Below are positions 8,503-16,622 of a stretch of 41,879 nucleotides of DNA, piece by piece (position 1 is the first letter of the stretch; each line of letters starts with the position of its first letter). The DNA lies in contig NZ_JALJRK010000011.1 of assembly GCF_024519725.1 (NCBI RefSeq), forward strand, positions 60,700 to 102,578, read 5' to 3'. The translations under genes and the position numbers were made by a program. The stretch is from Microvirga sp. Mcv34 (GTDB lineage: Bacteria > Pseudomonadota > Alphaproteobacteria > Rhizobiales > Beijerinckiaceae). The notes beneath the pieces were generated by a model. That model did not search any database. It worked only from the letters and a program-made list of their open reading frames with translations, and was not told the origin of the DNA.

Positions 8503-9084
8503 ATGCAATCTCCTCCCCCTCCCGCCTTGAAAGAGCGCCTGCGCAGCGAGGTTTTCGCGCGCCGCGACGCTCTCGATAAGGACGTCCGCCATGAGGCCGC
8601 CCGGCGCATCGCCGACAGCGCCCTCGGCTTCTCCGACCTGAAGGGCGTCACCCCCGTCGGAGGGTACTGGCCGATCCGCAGCGAGGTCGATCCGCGTCCT
8701 CTCATGGACGCGCTGGTCGAACGCGGGCAGGATGTGGCCCTCTCCCAGATTCTCCACCCGCACCTGAGCTGGCGCCTGTGGCGGCCCGGCGATGTGCTGG
8801 TCAAGGGCGGCTTCGGCGTGCGCGAGCCCGGTCCCGATGCACCGGAGGTCTTTCCCAAGGCCCTCCTCGTGCCGCTCGTCGCCTTCGACCGCCGGGGAGG
8901 GCGCATCGGTTACGGCAAGGGGCATTTCGACCGGGCCATCGCGGCGCTCGAAACGCAGCATCCGGTCTTGACCATCGGTCTGGCTTATGCGGTTCAGGAG
9001 ATCGACAAAGTGCCGGTCGAGCCCCATGACCGGCGCCTCGATGTTATCATCACCGAAGCCGAACTCATTCGGACCGCATCCTAG
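8503..9084 (+). CDS. 5-formyltetrahydrofolate cyclo-ligase
   Basis: Converts 5-formyl-THF to 5,10-methenyl-THF with ATP (MTHFS, the YgfA/Fau family). The 193 residues match the family. The key motif RIGYGKGHFDR (134-144) corresponds to the ATP/Mg loop usually written R-x-G-x-G-x-G-x-Y-D-R, and PLVAFDRRGG precedes it. The N-terminal LKERLRSEVFARRDAL is the usual helix. The ATG at 8503 lies only about 6 nt past the inferred 6S RNA end, with no Shine-Dalgarno, so it is probably translated from a 6S read-through transcript, as described for this locus in other bacteria. Confidence 0.93.
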   Translation: MQSPPPPALKERLRSEVFARRDALDKDVRHEAARRIADSALGFSDLKGVTPVGGYWPIRSEVDPRPLMDALVERGQDVALSQILHPHLSWRLWRPGDVLVKGGFGVREPGPDAPEVFPKALLVPLVAFDRRGGRIGYGKGHFDRAIAALETQHPVLTIGLAYAVQEIDKVPVEPHDRRLDVIITEAELIRTAS

Positions 9085-9097
9085 TCAAGGATTCACC

Positions 9098-9919
9098 ATG
9101 CGTCTTCTCTTCCTCGGGGACATCGTCGGGCGGCCCGGCCGCAATGCGGTGATCGAGCGCCTGCCTGCCTTACGCGACCGCTGGCAGCTCGATTGCGTGG
9201 TCATCAACGGCGAGAACTCCGCCGGCGGGTTCGGCATCACGGAGGCGATCTGCGACGAGATCCTGGCTGCCGGCGCCGACGCGATCACGCTCGGCAACCA
9301 TTCCTGGGACCAGCGCGAGACCCTCGTGTTCATCGAGCGCCAGCCGCGTCTCATCCGTCCGGCGAACTATCCGCCGGGCACCCCGGGACGGGGCGCCAAC
9401 CTCATCGACACCCGCTCGGGGGCCCGCGTGCTCGTGGTGCAGGCGATGGGCCGCCTCTACATGGACGCCCTGGACGATCCCTTCGCGGTCGTCGACCGGG
9501 AGCTGGAAACCTGTCCCCTGGGACAGGTGGCCGATGCGGTCATCGTCGACTTCCACGCGGAGGCGACGAGCGAGAAGGAAGCCATGGGCCATTACCTCGA
9601 CGGGCGGGCAAGCCTCGTGGTCGGCACTCACACCCATGTGCCCACCGCCGATCACCGGGTGCTTAGGGGCGGCACCGCCTATATGTCCGATGCGGGCATG
9701 TGCGGCGATTACGATTCAGTCCTCGGCATGCAGAAGGAGGAGGCGATCCGCCGCTTCATCCAGAAGACGCCGGGCACCCGCCTGGAGCCCGGCCTGAACG
9801 AGGGCACGCTCTCCGGCATCGCGGTCGAGACGGACGACCGCACCGGCCTGGCGGTGCGCGTGGCGGCCGTGCGGCTCGGCCCGAATCTGGAAGAGACCTG
9901 GCCGCGGTTCTGGGATTAG
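9098..9919 (+). CDS. YmdB-type metallophosphoesterase (TIGR00282 family)
   Basis: A dinuclear-metal phosphoesterase of the YmdB family, members of which hydrolyse cyclic nucleotides or other phosphodiesters. The 273 residues begin MRLLFLGDIVGRPG with metal ligand Asp8. NGEN (37-40) supplies Glu39 and Asn40, GNHSWD gives Asn67 and His68, and VDFHAEATSEK plus VGTHTHVPTAD carry the remaining histidines. YMSDAGMCGDYDSVLG is the usual C-terminal signature. The ATG at 9098 lies 13 nt after the cyclo-ligase stop, so the two are likely cotranscribed. The physiological substrate cannot be told from sequence. Confidence 0.92.
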   Translation: MRLLFLGDIVGRPGRNAVIERLPALRDRWQLDCVVINGENSAGGFGITEAICDEILAAGADAITLGNHSWDQRETLVFIERQPRLIRPANYPPGTPGRGANLIDTRSGARVLVVQAMGRLYMDALDDPFAVVDRELETCPLGQVADAVIVDFHAEATSEKEAMGHYLDGRASLVVGTHTHVPTADHRVLRGGTAYMSDAGMCGDYDSVLGMQKEEAIRRFIQKTPGTRLEPGLNEGTLSGIAVETDDRTGLAVRVAAVRLGPNLEETWPRFWD

Positions 9920-9925
9920 CACCTT

Positions 9926-9955
9926 GTCCCCTCTCCCCTCCGCGGGAGAGGGGAC
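9926..9955 (+). terminator. Strong GC-rich hairpin after the phosphoesterase gene
   Basis: A perfect 12-bp stem GTCCCCTCTCCC/GGGAGAGGGGAC with a 6-nt loop, 7 bp after the stop codon. The tract that follows is only weakly T-rich, so it may act as a terminator or as a repetitive hairpin that stabilises the mRNA 3' end. Confidence 0.55.
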
Positions 9956-10009
9956 ACTACCCTTTACCTCCTGCAACATCGTCCCCATCTTGGCGCTACG
10001 GAGGACAAG

Positions 10010-10702
10010 GTGGACGCTGAGATCGAGACGGAAGAGCCGAAAAAAGGCCTTTATCATCAGGAAAGCGAGCTCCATCGCGCCCACGAGCACCAGAGCGCCT
10101 CCGCGGTTCTGCGGGCCGTGATCGACGAGGCCGAAGGCGAGACGATTTCCATCGGAGAGATCATCGAAGCCTTCGGCGAGCGCGCCTTCGGCTTCGTGCT
10201 GATCCTGTTCTCCCTGCCCAATTGCGTGCCGAACGTGCCGGGGATCGCCGGGCTCGTCGGCACGCCGGTCCTGATCTTCGGCATCCAGATGATGCTGGGT
10301 CACACGAGGCCCTGGCTGCCTCGCTTCATCCTGCGACAGACGGTGTCCACGGCGAAATTCAAGCGGCTCATCGATATCGCGGAGCCGAGGCTCCAGAAGC
10401 TCGAGAGCTACTGCAAGCCACGCCTGCTTCCCCTGTTCGGCCCCTTCGGGGACCGGGTGGTCGGGTTCTTCGCCTTCCTGGTTGCCGTATCGGTGCTGAT
10501 CCCGTTCCCCGGGACCAATTTCCCGCCGTCCATCGCGCTCGTCATCGCGTCCATCGCCATCATGGAGGAGGACGGCTATCTGCTGATCGTCGGGTACCTC
10601 ATCGGCCTGGCGGGCCTGGCCTATACGGCCACGGTGCTGGGCGCCTCCTACCACCTGATCCTGGCGACCATCCACAACCTCCCGTCCTGGCTCGGGTTCT
10701 AA
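10010..10702 (+). CDS. ExoD-family exopolysaccharide synthesis membrane protein
   Basis: An integral inner-membrane protein of 230 residues similar to Sinorhizobium ExoD, which affects exopolysaccharide production and alkali tolerance; the molecular activity is not known. The N-terminal 50 residues are acidic and soluble. Hydrophobic segments follow around 55-95 (GFVLILFSLPNCVPNVPG), 145-185 (VVGFFAFLVAVSVLIPFPG) and 195-225. Conserved-looking P-N-x-P-G and FPGTNFPP loops are typical of the family. The GTG start at 10010 has GGAGG (10000-10004) at 5-nt spacing. A palindromic repeat begins at the stop codon. Confidence 0.85.
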   Translation: MDAEIETEEPKKGLYHQESELHRAHEHQSASAVLRAVIDEAEGETISIGEIIEAFGERAFGFVLILFSLPNCVPNVPGIAGLVGTPVLIFGIQMMLGHTRPWLPRFILRQTVSTAKFKRLIDIAEPRLQKLESYCKPRLLPLFGPFGDRVVGFFAFLVAVSVLIPFPGTNFPPSIALVIASIAIMEEDGYLLIVGYLIGLAGLAYTATVLGASYHLILATIHNLPSWLGF

Positions 10703-10745
10703 AGCATCGGACCCAAAAGTGGATTCCACTTTTCCGCACGATGCT
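10703..10745 (+). repeat. Palindromic repeat, chimeric A/B unit
   Basis: A 43-bp unit with ends AGCATCG/CGATGCT. Its left half matches the type B unit (GCATCGGACCCAAAAGTGG) and its right half matches type A (CCACTTTTCCGCACGATGC), joined at the shared core. It starts immediately after the ExoD-like stop codon. Confidence 0.85.
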
Positions 10746-10882
10746 CTCGTTTTTGAGGAACCTGGCGAGAGGGCCTTTGCCTCAGACCCTTCGCCGCCTT
10801 ATAAGCCTGCCATCGTCAACTTTTCAGGCCTGACGGGCGCTTGGCTGCAAGCCGCCTTCGGCCCAACTTTCCGGAGACCCCG

Positions 10883-11629
10883 ATGGCCGGGCATTCACAA
10901 TTCAAGAACATCATGCACCGCAAGGGCAAGGTCGATGCGGTCCGCTCCAAGGTGTTTTCCAAGCTCGCCCGCGAAATCACCGTGGCGGCCAAGATGGGCA
11001 TGCCCGACCCCAACATGAACCCGCGCCTGCGCGCCGCGATCCTCGCCGCCCGCGCCGAGAACATGCCCAAGGACAACATCCAGCGCGCCATCAACAAGGC
11101 TTCCGGCGGCGATGCGGAGAACTACGACGAGATCCGCTACGAGGGCTACGGCCCTGGCGGCGCCGCCATCATCGTCGAGGCGATGACCGACAACCGCAAC
11201 CGCACCGCCTCGGACATCCGCTCCTACTTCACCAAGAGCGGCGGCAACCTCGCCGAGACCGGCGCCGTGTCCTTCATGTTCGACCGGGTCGGCTATATCG
11301 AGTTCGGTCCCGACGTGGCGGATGCCGACGCCATGCTGGAAGCCGCCATCGATGCCGGCGCCGACGACGTGGTCTCCTCCGAGAACGGCCACGAGATCTA
11401 TTGCGACCAGGGCTCCCTCAACGAGGTGACCAAGGCTCTCGAGGACAAGTTCAGGGAGCCCAAGGCCTCCAAGCTCGTCTGGAAGCCCCAGACCCCGGTC
11501 GCGGTCGACGACGAGACCGGCGAGAAGCTCATGAAGCTCATGGAGTCGCTGGAGGAGCACGACGACGTGCAGAGCGTCTACGGCAATTTCGAGCTCTCCG
11601 ACGCCCTGATGCAGAAGATGGCGGAGTGA
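10883..11629 (+). CDS. yebC: YebC/PmpR family protein
   Basis: A cytosolic YebC family protein. The family includes DNA-binding transcription factors and proteins recently linked to translation of difficult peptide motifs, so the exact role here is open. The 248 residues start with the universal [15 protein letters not shown] and continue with [38 protein letters not shown] and NRTASDIR. The open frame extends upstream to 10841, but the MAGHS start is the conserved one. It lies directly upstream of ruvC, as in many bacteria. Confidence 0.96.
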   Translation: MAGHSQFKNIMHRKGKVDAVRSKVFSKLAREITVAAKMGMPDPNMNPRLRAAILAARAENMPKDNIQRAINKASGGDAENYDEIRYEGYGPGGAAIIVEAMTDNRNRTASDIRSYFTKSGGNLAETGAVSFMFDRVGYIEFGPDVADADAMLEAAIDAGADDVVSSENGHEIYCDQGSLNEVTKALEDKFREPKASKLVWKPQTPVAVDDETGEKLMKLMESLEEHDDVQSVYGNFELSDALMQKMAE

Positions 11630-11641
11630 TATTCTTTGTGT

Positions 11642-11722
11642 GTCATGCCCGGGCATGTCCCGAGCATCCACGTCTTCTTAACCGTTGATGGCGTGGATGG
11701 CTGGATCGAGCCCGGCCATGAC
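11642..11722. repeat. Palindromic intergenic repeat between yebC and ruvC
   Basis: An 81-bp imperfect palindrome with ends GTCATGCCCGGGC/GCCCGGCCATGAC and an inner perfect CATCCACG/CGTGGATG. It fills most of the yebC-ruvC gap. It resembles extragenic palindromes common in Hyphomicrobiales genomes (recollection, not searched). Confidence 0.75.
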
Positions 11723-11736
11723 GATGGAGAAAGAAA

Positions 11737-12240
11737 GTGACCGAACGCGTCCGAATCCTCGGGCTGGATCCCGGCCTGCGCAACACGGGCTGGGGCGTCA
11801 TCACGGTCGAGGGGACAAAGCTCTCCTATGTGGCCTGCGGGGTCGTGACCTCGGACGGAGACCTCGACCTGGCGCTTCGCCTCAAGCAGCTCCACGACCG
11901 GTTGACCGAGGTGATCCGGACCTGGACCCCCGACGAGGTGTCCGTTGAGGAAACATTCGTCAACAAGGACGCCCAGGCAACCCTCAAGCTCGGCCAGGCC
12001 CGCGCTATGTCCCTGCTTGTCCCGGCCCTGCATGGCCTGCCGGTGGCGGAATACGGGGCGAACCAGGTCAAGAAGACTGTCGTGGGCGTGGGCCACGCCG
12101 AGAAGGACCAGGTCCAGGCCATGGTCAAGATCCTGCTGCCCAAGGCCGAGTTCAAGAAGGCGGACGCGGCCGACGCGCTCGCCATCGCCATTGCCCACGC
12201 CCATCACCGCAAGGCCCGGGCTTTGGCGGCGATCTACTGA
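11737..12240 (+). CDS. ruvC: Holliday junction endonuclease RuvC
   Basis: A dimeric Mg-dependent resolvase that nicks four-way junctions made during recombination repair. The 167 residues show the RNase-H-like active site: Asp11 in [11 protein letters not shown], Glu71 in VSVEETF, and Asp143/Asp146 in [11 protein letters not shown]. The GTG start at 11737 gives the conserved N terminus [10 protein letters not shown] after a few residues, with a GGAG about 10 nt upstream. It is followed by ruvA after a 171-bp gap that holds another palindromic repeat. Confidence 0.97.
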   Translation: MTERVRILGLDPGLRNTGWGVITVEGTKLSYVACGVVTSDGDLDLALRLKQLHDRLTEVIRTWTPDEVSVEETFVNKDAQATLKLGQARAMSLLVPALHGLPVAEYGANQVKKTVVGVGHAEKDQVQAMVKILLPKAEFKKADAADALAIAIAHAHHRKARALAAIY

Positions 12241-12255
12241 GATCATCTGAGAAGC

Positions 12256-12391
12256 GTCACCCCGGACGCAGCGGAAGCGAAGATCCGGTCCCGTTGTGAG
12301 AACAAAGCGCGACCAAAGACTTCCCTTTCAGGGGAAACAGTGTTTTATCCTGCGCATGATCCCAGGGTCTGCTCCGCAGCCCCGGGATGAC
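12256..12391. repeat. Imperfect palindromic repeat between ruvC and ruvA
   Basis: Ends GTCACCCCGG (12256-12265) and CCGGGATGAC (12382-12391) are inverted with 9/10 matches, and CGCAGCGGA-like and TCCGCAG-like inner arms are partly complementary. It looks like the same broad class as the yebC-ruvC element. Confidence 0.5.
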
Positions 12392-12411
12392 CATGAGGAG
12401 CAGAGGGTTCT

Positions 12412-13029
12412 GTGATCGGCAAACTCAAAGGCGTGGTGGATTCTTATGGCGAGGATTTCGTGATCCTCGACGTGCATGGAGTCGGCTATGTGGTCCATTG
12501 CTCCTCCCGCACTCTCCAGAACCTGCCATCCACCGGGGAGGCGGCGGTCCTGTCCATTGAGACCCATGTGCGCGAGGACATGATCCGCCTGTTCGGCTTT
12601 CGGTCGGATTCGGAGCGCGAATGGTTCCGCCTGCTCCAGTCGGTCCAGGGCGTGGGCTCCAAGGTGGCGCTCGGCATCCTCTCGGTGCTCGACCCCGGCA
12701 GCCTCGCCACCGCTATCGCCACTGGCGACAAGGCTTCCGTGGCGCGTGGCCCCGGCGTTGGCCCCAAGCTCGCCCAGCGCATTGTCTCCGAGCTCAAGGA
12801 CAAGGCCCCGGCCTTCTCCCCGGTCGACCCCGCCCTCATCCGCCTCACCGGCGCGGTCGAGGAGAGGAGCGCGCCCGCCCCGGTGGCCGATGCCATCTCG
12901 GCGCTCGTCAATCTCGGCTACCCCCAGGTCCAGGCGTCTGCCGCCGTGGCCGCCGCCATGAAGCAGGCCGGTGACGAGGCAGAGGCGAAGACTCTCATCC
13001 GGCTGGGGTTGAGGGAATTGGCGCGATAG
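12412..13029 (+). CDS. ruvA: Holliday junction DNA helicase subunit RuvA
   Basis: Tetrameric protein that binds four-way junctions and loads the RuvB motor. The 205 residues have the N-terminal OB domain ([13 protein letters not shown]...VGYVVHCS), two helix-hairpin-helix motifs ([15 protein letters not shown] near 75-90 and [15 protein letters not shown] near 110-125), a flexible linker (about 140-160), and the C-terminal RuvB-binding domain ([19 protein letters not shown]). The GTG start at 12412 is followed by ATCGGC for MIG. The last 30 bp (13000-13029) recur, with 26/30 matches, at the end of the next gene, and ruvB does not follow directly. Confidence 0.97.
   Translation: MIGKLKGVVDSYGEDFVILDVHGVGYVVHCSSRTLQNLPSTGEAAVLSIETHVREDMIRLFGFRSDSEREWFRLLQSVQGVGSKVALGILSVLDPGSLATAIATGDKASVARGPGVGPKLAQRIVSELKDKAPAFSPVDPALIRLTGAVEERSAPAPVADAISALVNLGYPQVQASAAVAAAMKQAGDEAEAKTLIRLGLRELAR
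13000..13029 (+). repeat. Direct repeat, copy at ruvA 3' end
   Basis: The final 30 bp of ruvA including its TAG. 26 of 30 positions match 13512-13541, the end of the first inserted membrane gene. The two copies bracket that gene. Confidence 0.7.
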
Positions 13030-13043
13030 TATTACATTAGTGA

Positions 13044-13541
13044 ATGCTGACTTGGTTGGTTTTAGCTTTGCTTCCTCCCTTGCTGTGGACCCTGCTCTTG
13101 GGATCGTTGGCAGGTTTTCCATGGCTGGATCGACCAAAAAGATTTTTAATCTTCATCGTTCTTGGACCGCCTCTTGGAGGCTTGGTCTCATGTATCGCAG
13201 TTATGCTCACCGGTGATCCGCCCAATCCCCACCTGCTCCTGCAGAACATATTGTTTCTGTCGTATATTCCCGGTCTCGCTCCTGCGCTGCTCACTGCCTT
13301 GATCGCTCGACAATTACAGCGCTGGAACGCCCCTCACGAAGGAGCTTGGGTTTGCGCCGTCGGTGCTCTGAGCGGGCTGGTCTCCATCAGCTTTGTCAAT
13401 GTGCTTTTTGGATGGAGCCTGCGCAACACCAGCATCGGTGAATTTGCGGTATCCGCTATTATAGGTCTTATCCCGAGTCTCATCTGCTGGTGGATCGCAA
13501 AGAGGCTGGCTCGGCAGGAGTTGAGGGAAATGGCGCGGTAG
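13044..13541 (+). CDS. Unknown membrane protein, first of a paralogous pair between ruvA and ruvB
   Basis: Not recognised. The 165 residues contain about four or five hydrophobic segments (residues 4-24, 34-55, 68-88, 103-124, 134-152). Near the C terminus it has PSLICWWIAKRLARQ, matched by PTLICWILSKRLAQG in the next gene, and LGPPLGG and IPGLAPALLTALIA also align with that gene, so the two are paralogues. The last six residues LREMAR echo the RuvA end LRELAR, and the DNA there repeats the ruvA 3' end (13512-13541 against 13000-13029, 26/30). Codon use is more A/T-rich than in flanking genes. No Shine-Dalgarno is visible. Acquisition by transfer is plausible. Confidence 0.75.
   Translation: MLTWLVLALLPPLLWTLLLGSLAGFPWLDRPKRFLIFIVLGPPLGGLVSCIAVMLTGDPPNPHLLLQNILFLSYIPGLAPALLTALIARQLQRWNAPHEGAWVCAVGALSGLVSISFVNVLFGWSLRNTSIGEFAVSAIIGLIPSLICWWIAKRLARQELREMAR
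13512..13541 (+). repeat. Direct repeat, copy at end of membrane gene
   Basis: Second copy of the ruvA 3'-end sequence, in the same reading frame, so both proteins end LRE(L/M)AR. It could be a scar of insertion at the ruvA end or of recombination between neighbours. Confidence 0.7.
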
Positions 13542-13545
13542 CCTC

Positions 13546-13980
13546 ATGCATTGGGTTATCTTCCTAGGGCTCGGCCCATTGATCGGATTTGTGATTGTTT
13601 GTGCGGGGAACGTTCTATTCGACGGATATCCATATCCTGGAGAGGTGCTGGACGTAGCCATATTTGGCGTGCCGTTTGCGTATGTCTTCGGTCTAATCCC
13701 TGCTCTTGTCGCGGCCATCGCTGTTAAGGACCTGCAAGCCAGAAGGGTCACGTGTGAATGGCTTTGGGTCAGCCTGATCGGAGCAGCGATTGGTCTCGGC
13801 CTCGAGGTGGCTCTGGCCAAACTGATAAGCGTAGTGGTTGGCAGATGGCAGGGAGGGGGTGTCCCTTATTTCAGGCAAGAAGCTCTCATGGTCTTTGGGC
13901 CCGCGTGCATGATCCCGACCTTAATTTGCTGGATCCTCAGCAAACGGCTTGCTCAAGGTACCGAAGCAGCTACTTCGTGA
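13546..13980 (+). CDS. Unknown membrane protein, second of the pair between ruvA and ruvB
   Basis: Not recognised. 144 residues with about four hydrophobic segments (4-24, 35-60, 71-95, 113-131). It aligns with the preceding gene over its whole length (FLGLGPLIG, VFGLIPALVAAIAV, PTLICWILSKRLAQG), which suggests tandem duplication followed by divergence. The ATG lies 4 nt after the upstream stop, so the pair is likely cotranslated. Codon use is again less GC-rich than that of ruvA or ruvB. An 86-bp gap with AT-rich sequence leads to ruvB, which must be reached by read-through or have its own promoter there. Confidence 0.75.
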   Translation: MHWVIFLGLGPLIGFVIVCAGNVLFDGYPYPGEVLDVAIFGVPFAYVFGLIPALVAAIAVKDLQARRVTCEWLWVSLIGAAIGLGLEVALAKLISVVVGRWQGGGVPYFRQEALMVFGPACMIPTLICWILSKRLAQGTEAATS

Positions 13981-14066
13981 TCCATCAACGTTCCTGTTTT
14001 GATCTTGTTAAGAATGGCGTATTAGAGCGTCATCGCCTATATGAAGCCTCTGGAAGGTAAGCCTCT

Positions 14067-15113
14067 TTGACCGATTCCCGCCGCCTGCTCAGCCCTGAAA
14101 AGCGTGAGGACGATGTCGATGCGTCGATCCGGCCGCTCTCGCTCGACGATTTCACGGGCCAGAAGGCCGCGCGGGCCAATCTCCAGGTCTTCATCGACGC
14201 TGCCAAGGCGCGCGGCGACGCCCTCGATCACGTGCTCTTCGTCGGCCCTCCGGGACTGGGCAAGACCACGCTGGCGCAGATCGTGGCGCGTGAGCTCGGG
14301 GTCAATTTCCGCTCGACCTCCGGCCCGGTGATCGCCAAGGCGGGCGATCTGGCGGCCCAGCTCACGAATCTCGAAGAGCGCGACGTGCTCTTCATCGACG
14401 AGATCCACCGCCTCAACCCGGCGGTCGAGGAAATCCTCTATCCGGCCATGGAGGATTACCAGCTCGACCTCATCATCGGCGAAGGCCCGGCCGCCCGCTC
14501 GGTGAAGATCGAGCTGCCGAAATTCACCCTGGTCGGCGCCACCACGCGTGCGGGCCTCCTCACCACACCTCTGCGTGACCGATTCGGCATTCCGATCCGG
14601 CTCGAATTCTACACGGTCGACGAGCTGGAGCTGATCGTCCGGCGCGGCGCCCGGGTGCTCGGCCTCGGCATGAGCGAGGAGGGGGCGAACGAGATCGCCC
14701 GCCGCTCCCGCGGCACGCCCCGCATCGCCGGGCGCCTGCTGCGCCGCGTGCGCGACTTCGCCATCGTCGAGGGTGTGCAGACCGTGTCACGCGACCTCGC
14801 AGACAAGTCCCTGCGGCTCCTCGACGTCGACCCCATCGGTCTCGACCTGATGGACCGCAAGTACCTGACCATGATCGCCGGTTCCTTCGGCGGTGGTCCG
14901 GTCGGCATCGAAACCATCGCGGCGGCTCTCTCCGAGCCGCGCGACGCCATCGAGGACATCATCGAGCCCTATCTCATCCAGAAGGGCTTCGTGCAGCGCA
15001 CCCCGCGCGGGCGCATCCTCACGCCCCACGCCTTCAAGCATCTCGGCATTCCGGAGCCGACCCGCGAGACCTCGGCGCAGTTCGGGCTGTTCAACGGGGA
15101 CGCGGATGAGTGA
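14067..15113 (+). CDS. ruvB: Holliday junction branch-migration ATPase RuvB
   Basis: Hexameric AAA+ motor that pulls DNA through the RuvA-bound junction. The 348 residues carry Walker A GPPGLGKT (60-67), Walker [10 protein letters not shown] (Asp111, Glu112), sensor-1 LVGATTRAG, arginine finger TPLRDRFGI, and the C-terminal winged helix ([20 protein letters not shown]). The start is TTG at 14067, with GGAAGG 9 nt upstream (14052-14057). It is separated from ruvA by two unrelated membrane genes, and overlaps ybgC by 8 nt at its end. Confidence 0.97.
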   Translation: MTDSRRLLSPEKREDDVDASIRPLSLDDFTGQKAARANLQVFIDAAKARGDALDHVLFVGPPGLGKTTLAQIVARELGVNFRSTSGPVIAKAGDLAAQLTNLEERDVLFIDEIHRLNPAVEEILYPAMEDYQLDLIIGEGPAARSVKIELPKFTLVGATTRAGLLTTPLRDRFGIPIRLEFYTVDELELIVRRGARVLGLGMSEEGANEIARRSRGTPRIAGRLLRRVRDFAIVEGVQTVSRDLADKSLRLLDVDPIGLDLMDRKYLTMIAGSFGGGPVGIETIAAALSEPRDAIEDIIEPYLIQKGFVQRTPRGRILTPHAFKHLGIPEPTRETSAQFGLFNGDADE

Positions 15114-15567
15114 GAAACGCGACCAGCAAGCCGTTGTCGGCTCTCACCTCTCCGGCTTCATGCAGGACGGTGCCCACATCCTCCCTCTCCGCGTCTATTA
15201 TGAGGACACGGATTTCTCCGCCCGCGTCTATCACGCGAGCTATCTGCGCTTCATGGAGCGCGGACGCACGGAGCTTCTGCGGGCCGTCGAGGTGGCGCAG
15301 TCCGACCTTCATGCCGAAATGAACGGGCTCGCCTTCGTGGTCCGCAAGATGGCAATCGACTTTCTCGGCGGCGCCGTCATGGACGACGTGCTGACCATTG
15401 TGACCCGCCCGAAGGAGCTGCGCGGCGCGTCCATGACGCTCTCCCAGGAGGTTCGGCGCGGCGACGAGGTGCTCGTGAAGGCCGACGTCATGGTCGCGGC
15501 GGTCAGGGGAGGGCGGGCCGTCCGGATCCCCGACGAGCTGCGGACGACGCTGAGCGTGAATTCCTAG
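15106..15567 (+). CDS. ybgC: Tol-Pal-associated acyl-CoA thioesterase YbgC
   Basis: Hotdog-fold thioesterase of the YbgC/4-hydroxybenzoyl-CoA thioesterase family, which in other bacteria hydrolyses short acyl-CoAs and associates with acyl carrier protein and phospholipid enzymes. 153 residues. The signature [20 protein letters not shown] (30-49) includes the catalytic aspartate of D-T-D and the conserved YH; ERGRTE follows. The ATG at 15106 overlaps the ruvB TGA (15111-15113). It sits upstream of tolQ, its usual place, but a 302-bp gap separates them. Confidence 0.95.
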   Translation: MSEKRDQQAVVGSHLSGFMQDGAHILPLRVYYEDTDFSARVYHASYLRFMERGRTELLRAVEVAQSDLHAEMNGLAFVVRKMAIDFLGGAVMDDVLTIVTRPKELRGASMTLSQEVRRGDEVLVKADVMVAAVRGGRAVRIPDELRTTLSVNS

Positions 15568-15869
15568 GCCCGATCCTGCCCCATGGGCAGGGCGCGCAGG
15601 AGCCCTGCCTCGAATGCATGCCAGCCGGAATTTCCATATTTATTTCAGGGTATTCGCTCCTGCGCGGCCGCTCTTAAACCAGACCTTAACCTTACCCTGT
15701 GCCTAACAGGTAACGGTCTGGAGCGATCTCGAGTCTTGTGACCCTGCGCCCTTATTTTCGACAGATTCAGGGGCGAACGAGCAGTAATACAAGAACAGAT
15801 TTTCCTAGACCATTCTGCGGTGGGGCCTGGAGTTCTTCCAGGGCTGCTCGAAGAGCGAGGACGAGACTT
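15568..15869. other. ybgC-tolQ intergenic region, probable tol promoter region
   Basis: No gene is supported in these 302 bp. They hold a perfect hairpin CCTGCCC-CAT-GGGCAGG (15575-15591) soon after ybgC, with no T-run; an imperfect inverted repeat 15681-15719 (ends AGACC/GGTCT, inner CTGT/ACAG); and AT-richer sequence up to the tolQ ribosome site. Because tolQRAB form a tight run, their promoter is most likely here, but no convincing -35/-10 pair stands out. Confidence 0.5.
15681..15719. repeat. Imperfect inverted repeat upstream of tolQ
   Basis: Ends AGACC/GGTCT with inner TTACC/GGTAA and CTGT/ACAG around a 5-nt loop. It could be an operator or an RNA hairpin in the tol leader. Confidence 0.45.
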
Positions 15870-16610
15870 ATGAACCCGGCTGATGTGGCCCAGGCCGTCC
15901 CTGTGGCCCACGAACTGTCCTTCTTCGGCCTGTTCTGGCAGGCTCATTTCATCGTCAAGCTCGTGATGCTGGGCCTGCTCGCGGCCTCCGTCTGGTGCTG
16001 GGCCATCATCATCGACAAGACCTTGCTTTATTCTCGCTCCAAGCGCGCCATGGACCGCTTCGAGGACGTGTTCTGGTCCGGCCAGTCGCTCGAGGAGCTG
16101 TACCGCTCCCTGCAGAGCCGCCCGGCTACGGGCCTGGCGGCCGTGTTCGTCGCCGCCATGCGCGAATGGAAACGGTCCTTCGAGGGCTCGGGGCGCTCGT
16201 TCCAGAGCCTGCCGCAGCGCATCGACAAGGTGCTCGACGTGACCATCCAGCGCGAGGTCGAGCGGCTCAATTCCCGCCTGACGGTGCTGGCCTCCATCGG
16301 CTCGGCCGGTCCGTATATCGGCCTCTTCGGCACGGTGGTGGGCATCATGAATTCCTTCACGTCCATCGCGGCGTCCAAGAACACGAGCCTCGCTGTCGTG
16401 GCGCCGGGCATCGCGGAGGCGCTGTTCGCCACCGCCATCGGCCTGTTCGCGGCCATCCCGGCGGTGCTCGCCTACAACAAGCTGCAATCCGAGGTCGGCA
16501 AGCTCCAGACCCGGCTCGAGGGCTTCGCCGACGAGTTCTCGGCCATCCTGTCGCGCCAGATCGACGAGCGCATCGGCCATGCGGGTCACCACCCCGCCAA
16601 TGCCGCGTAA
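15870..16610 (+). CDS. tolQ: Tol-Pal system proton channel subunit TolQ
   Basis: Inner-membrane protein of the MotA/TolQ/ExbB family. With TolR it uses the proton gradient to drive TolA, which helps the outer membrane constrict during division. 246 residues. Membrane segments are near 27-50 (IVKLVMLGLLAASVWCWAII), 150-172 (ASIGSAGPYIGLFGTVVGIM) and 185-210 (GIAEALFATAIGLFAAIPAVLAY, quoted in part). GLFGTVVGIMNSF is the family signature. The ATG at 15870 gives a normal N terminus; the open frame upstream is not protein-like. tolR follows after 12 nt. Confidence 0.96.
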   Translation: MNPADVAQAVPVAHELSFFGLFWQAHFIVKLVMLGLLAASVWCWAIIIDKTLLYSRSKRAMDRFEDVFWSGQSLEELYRSLQSRPATGLAAVFVAAMREWKRSFEGSGRSFQSLPQRIDKVLDVTIQREVERLNSRLTVLASIGSAGPYIGLFGTVVGIMNSFTSIAASKNTSLAVVAPGIAEALFATAIGLFAAIPAVLAYNKLQSEVGKLQTRLEGFADEFSAILSRQIDERIGHAGHHPANAA

Positions 16611-16622
16611 GGGAGACCGGGC

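Noticed and set aside
15674..15690. CtrA-like box TTAA-N8-TTAAC upstream of tolQ
   Set aside because: The spacer is 8 nt, while the CtrA consensus has 7; a single near-match in an AT-richer gap is not enough.
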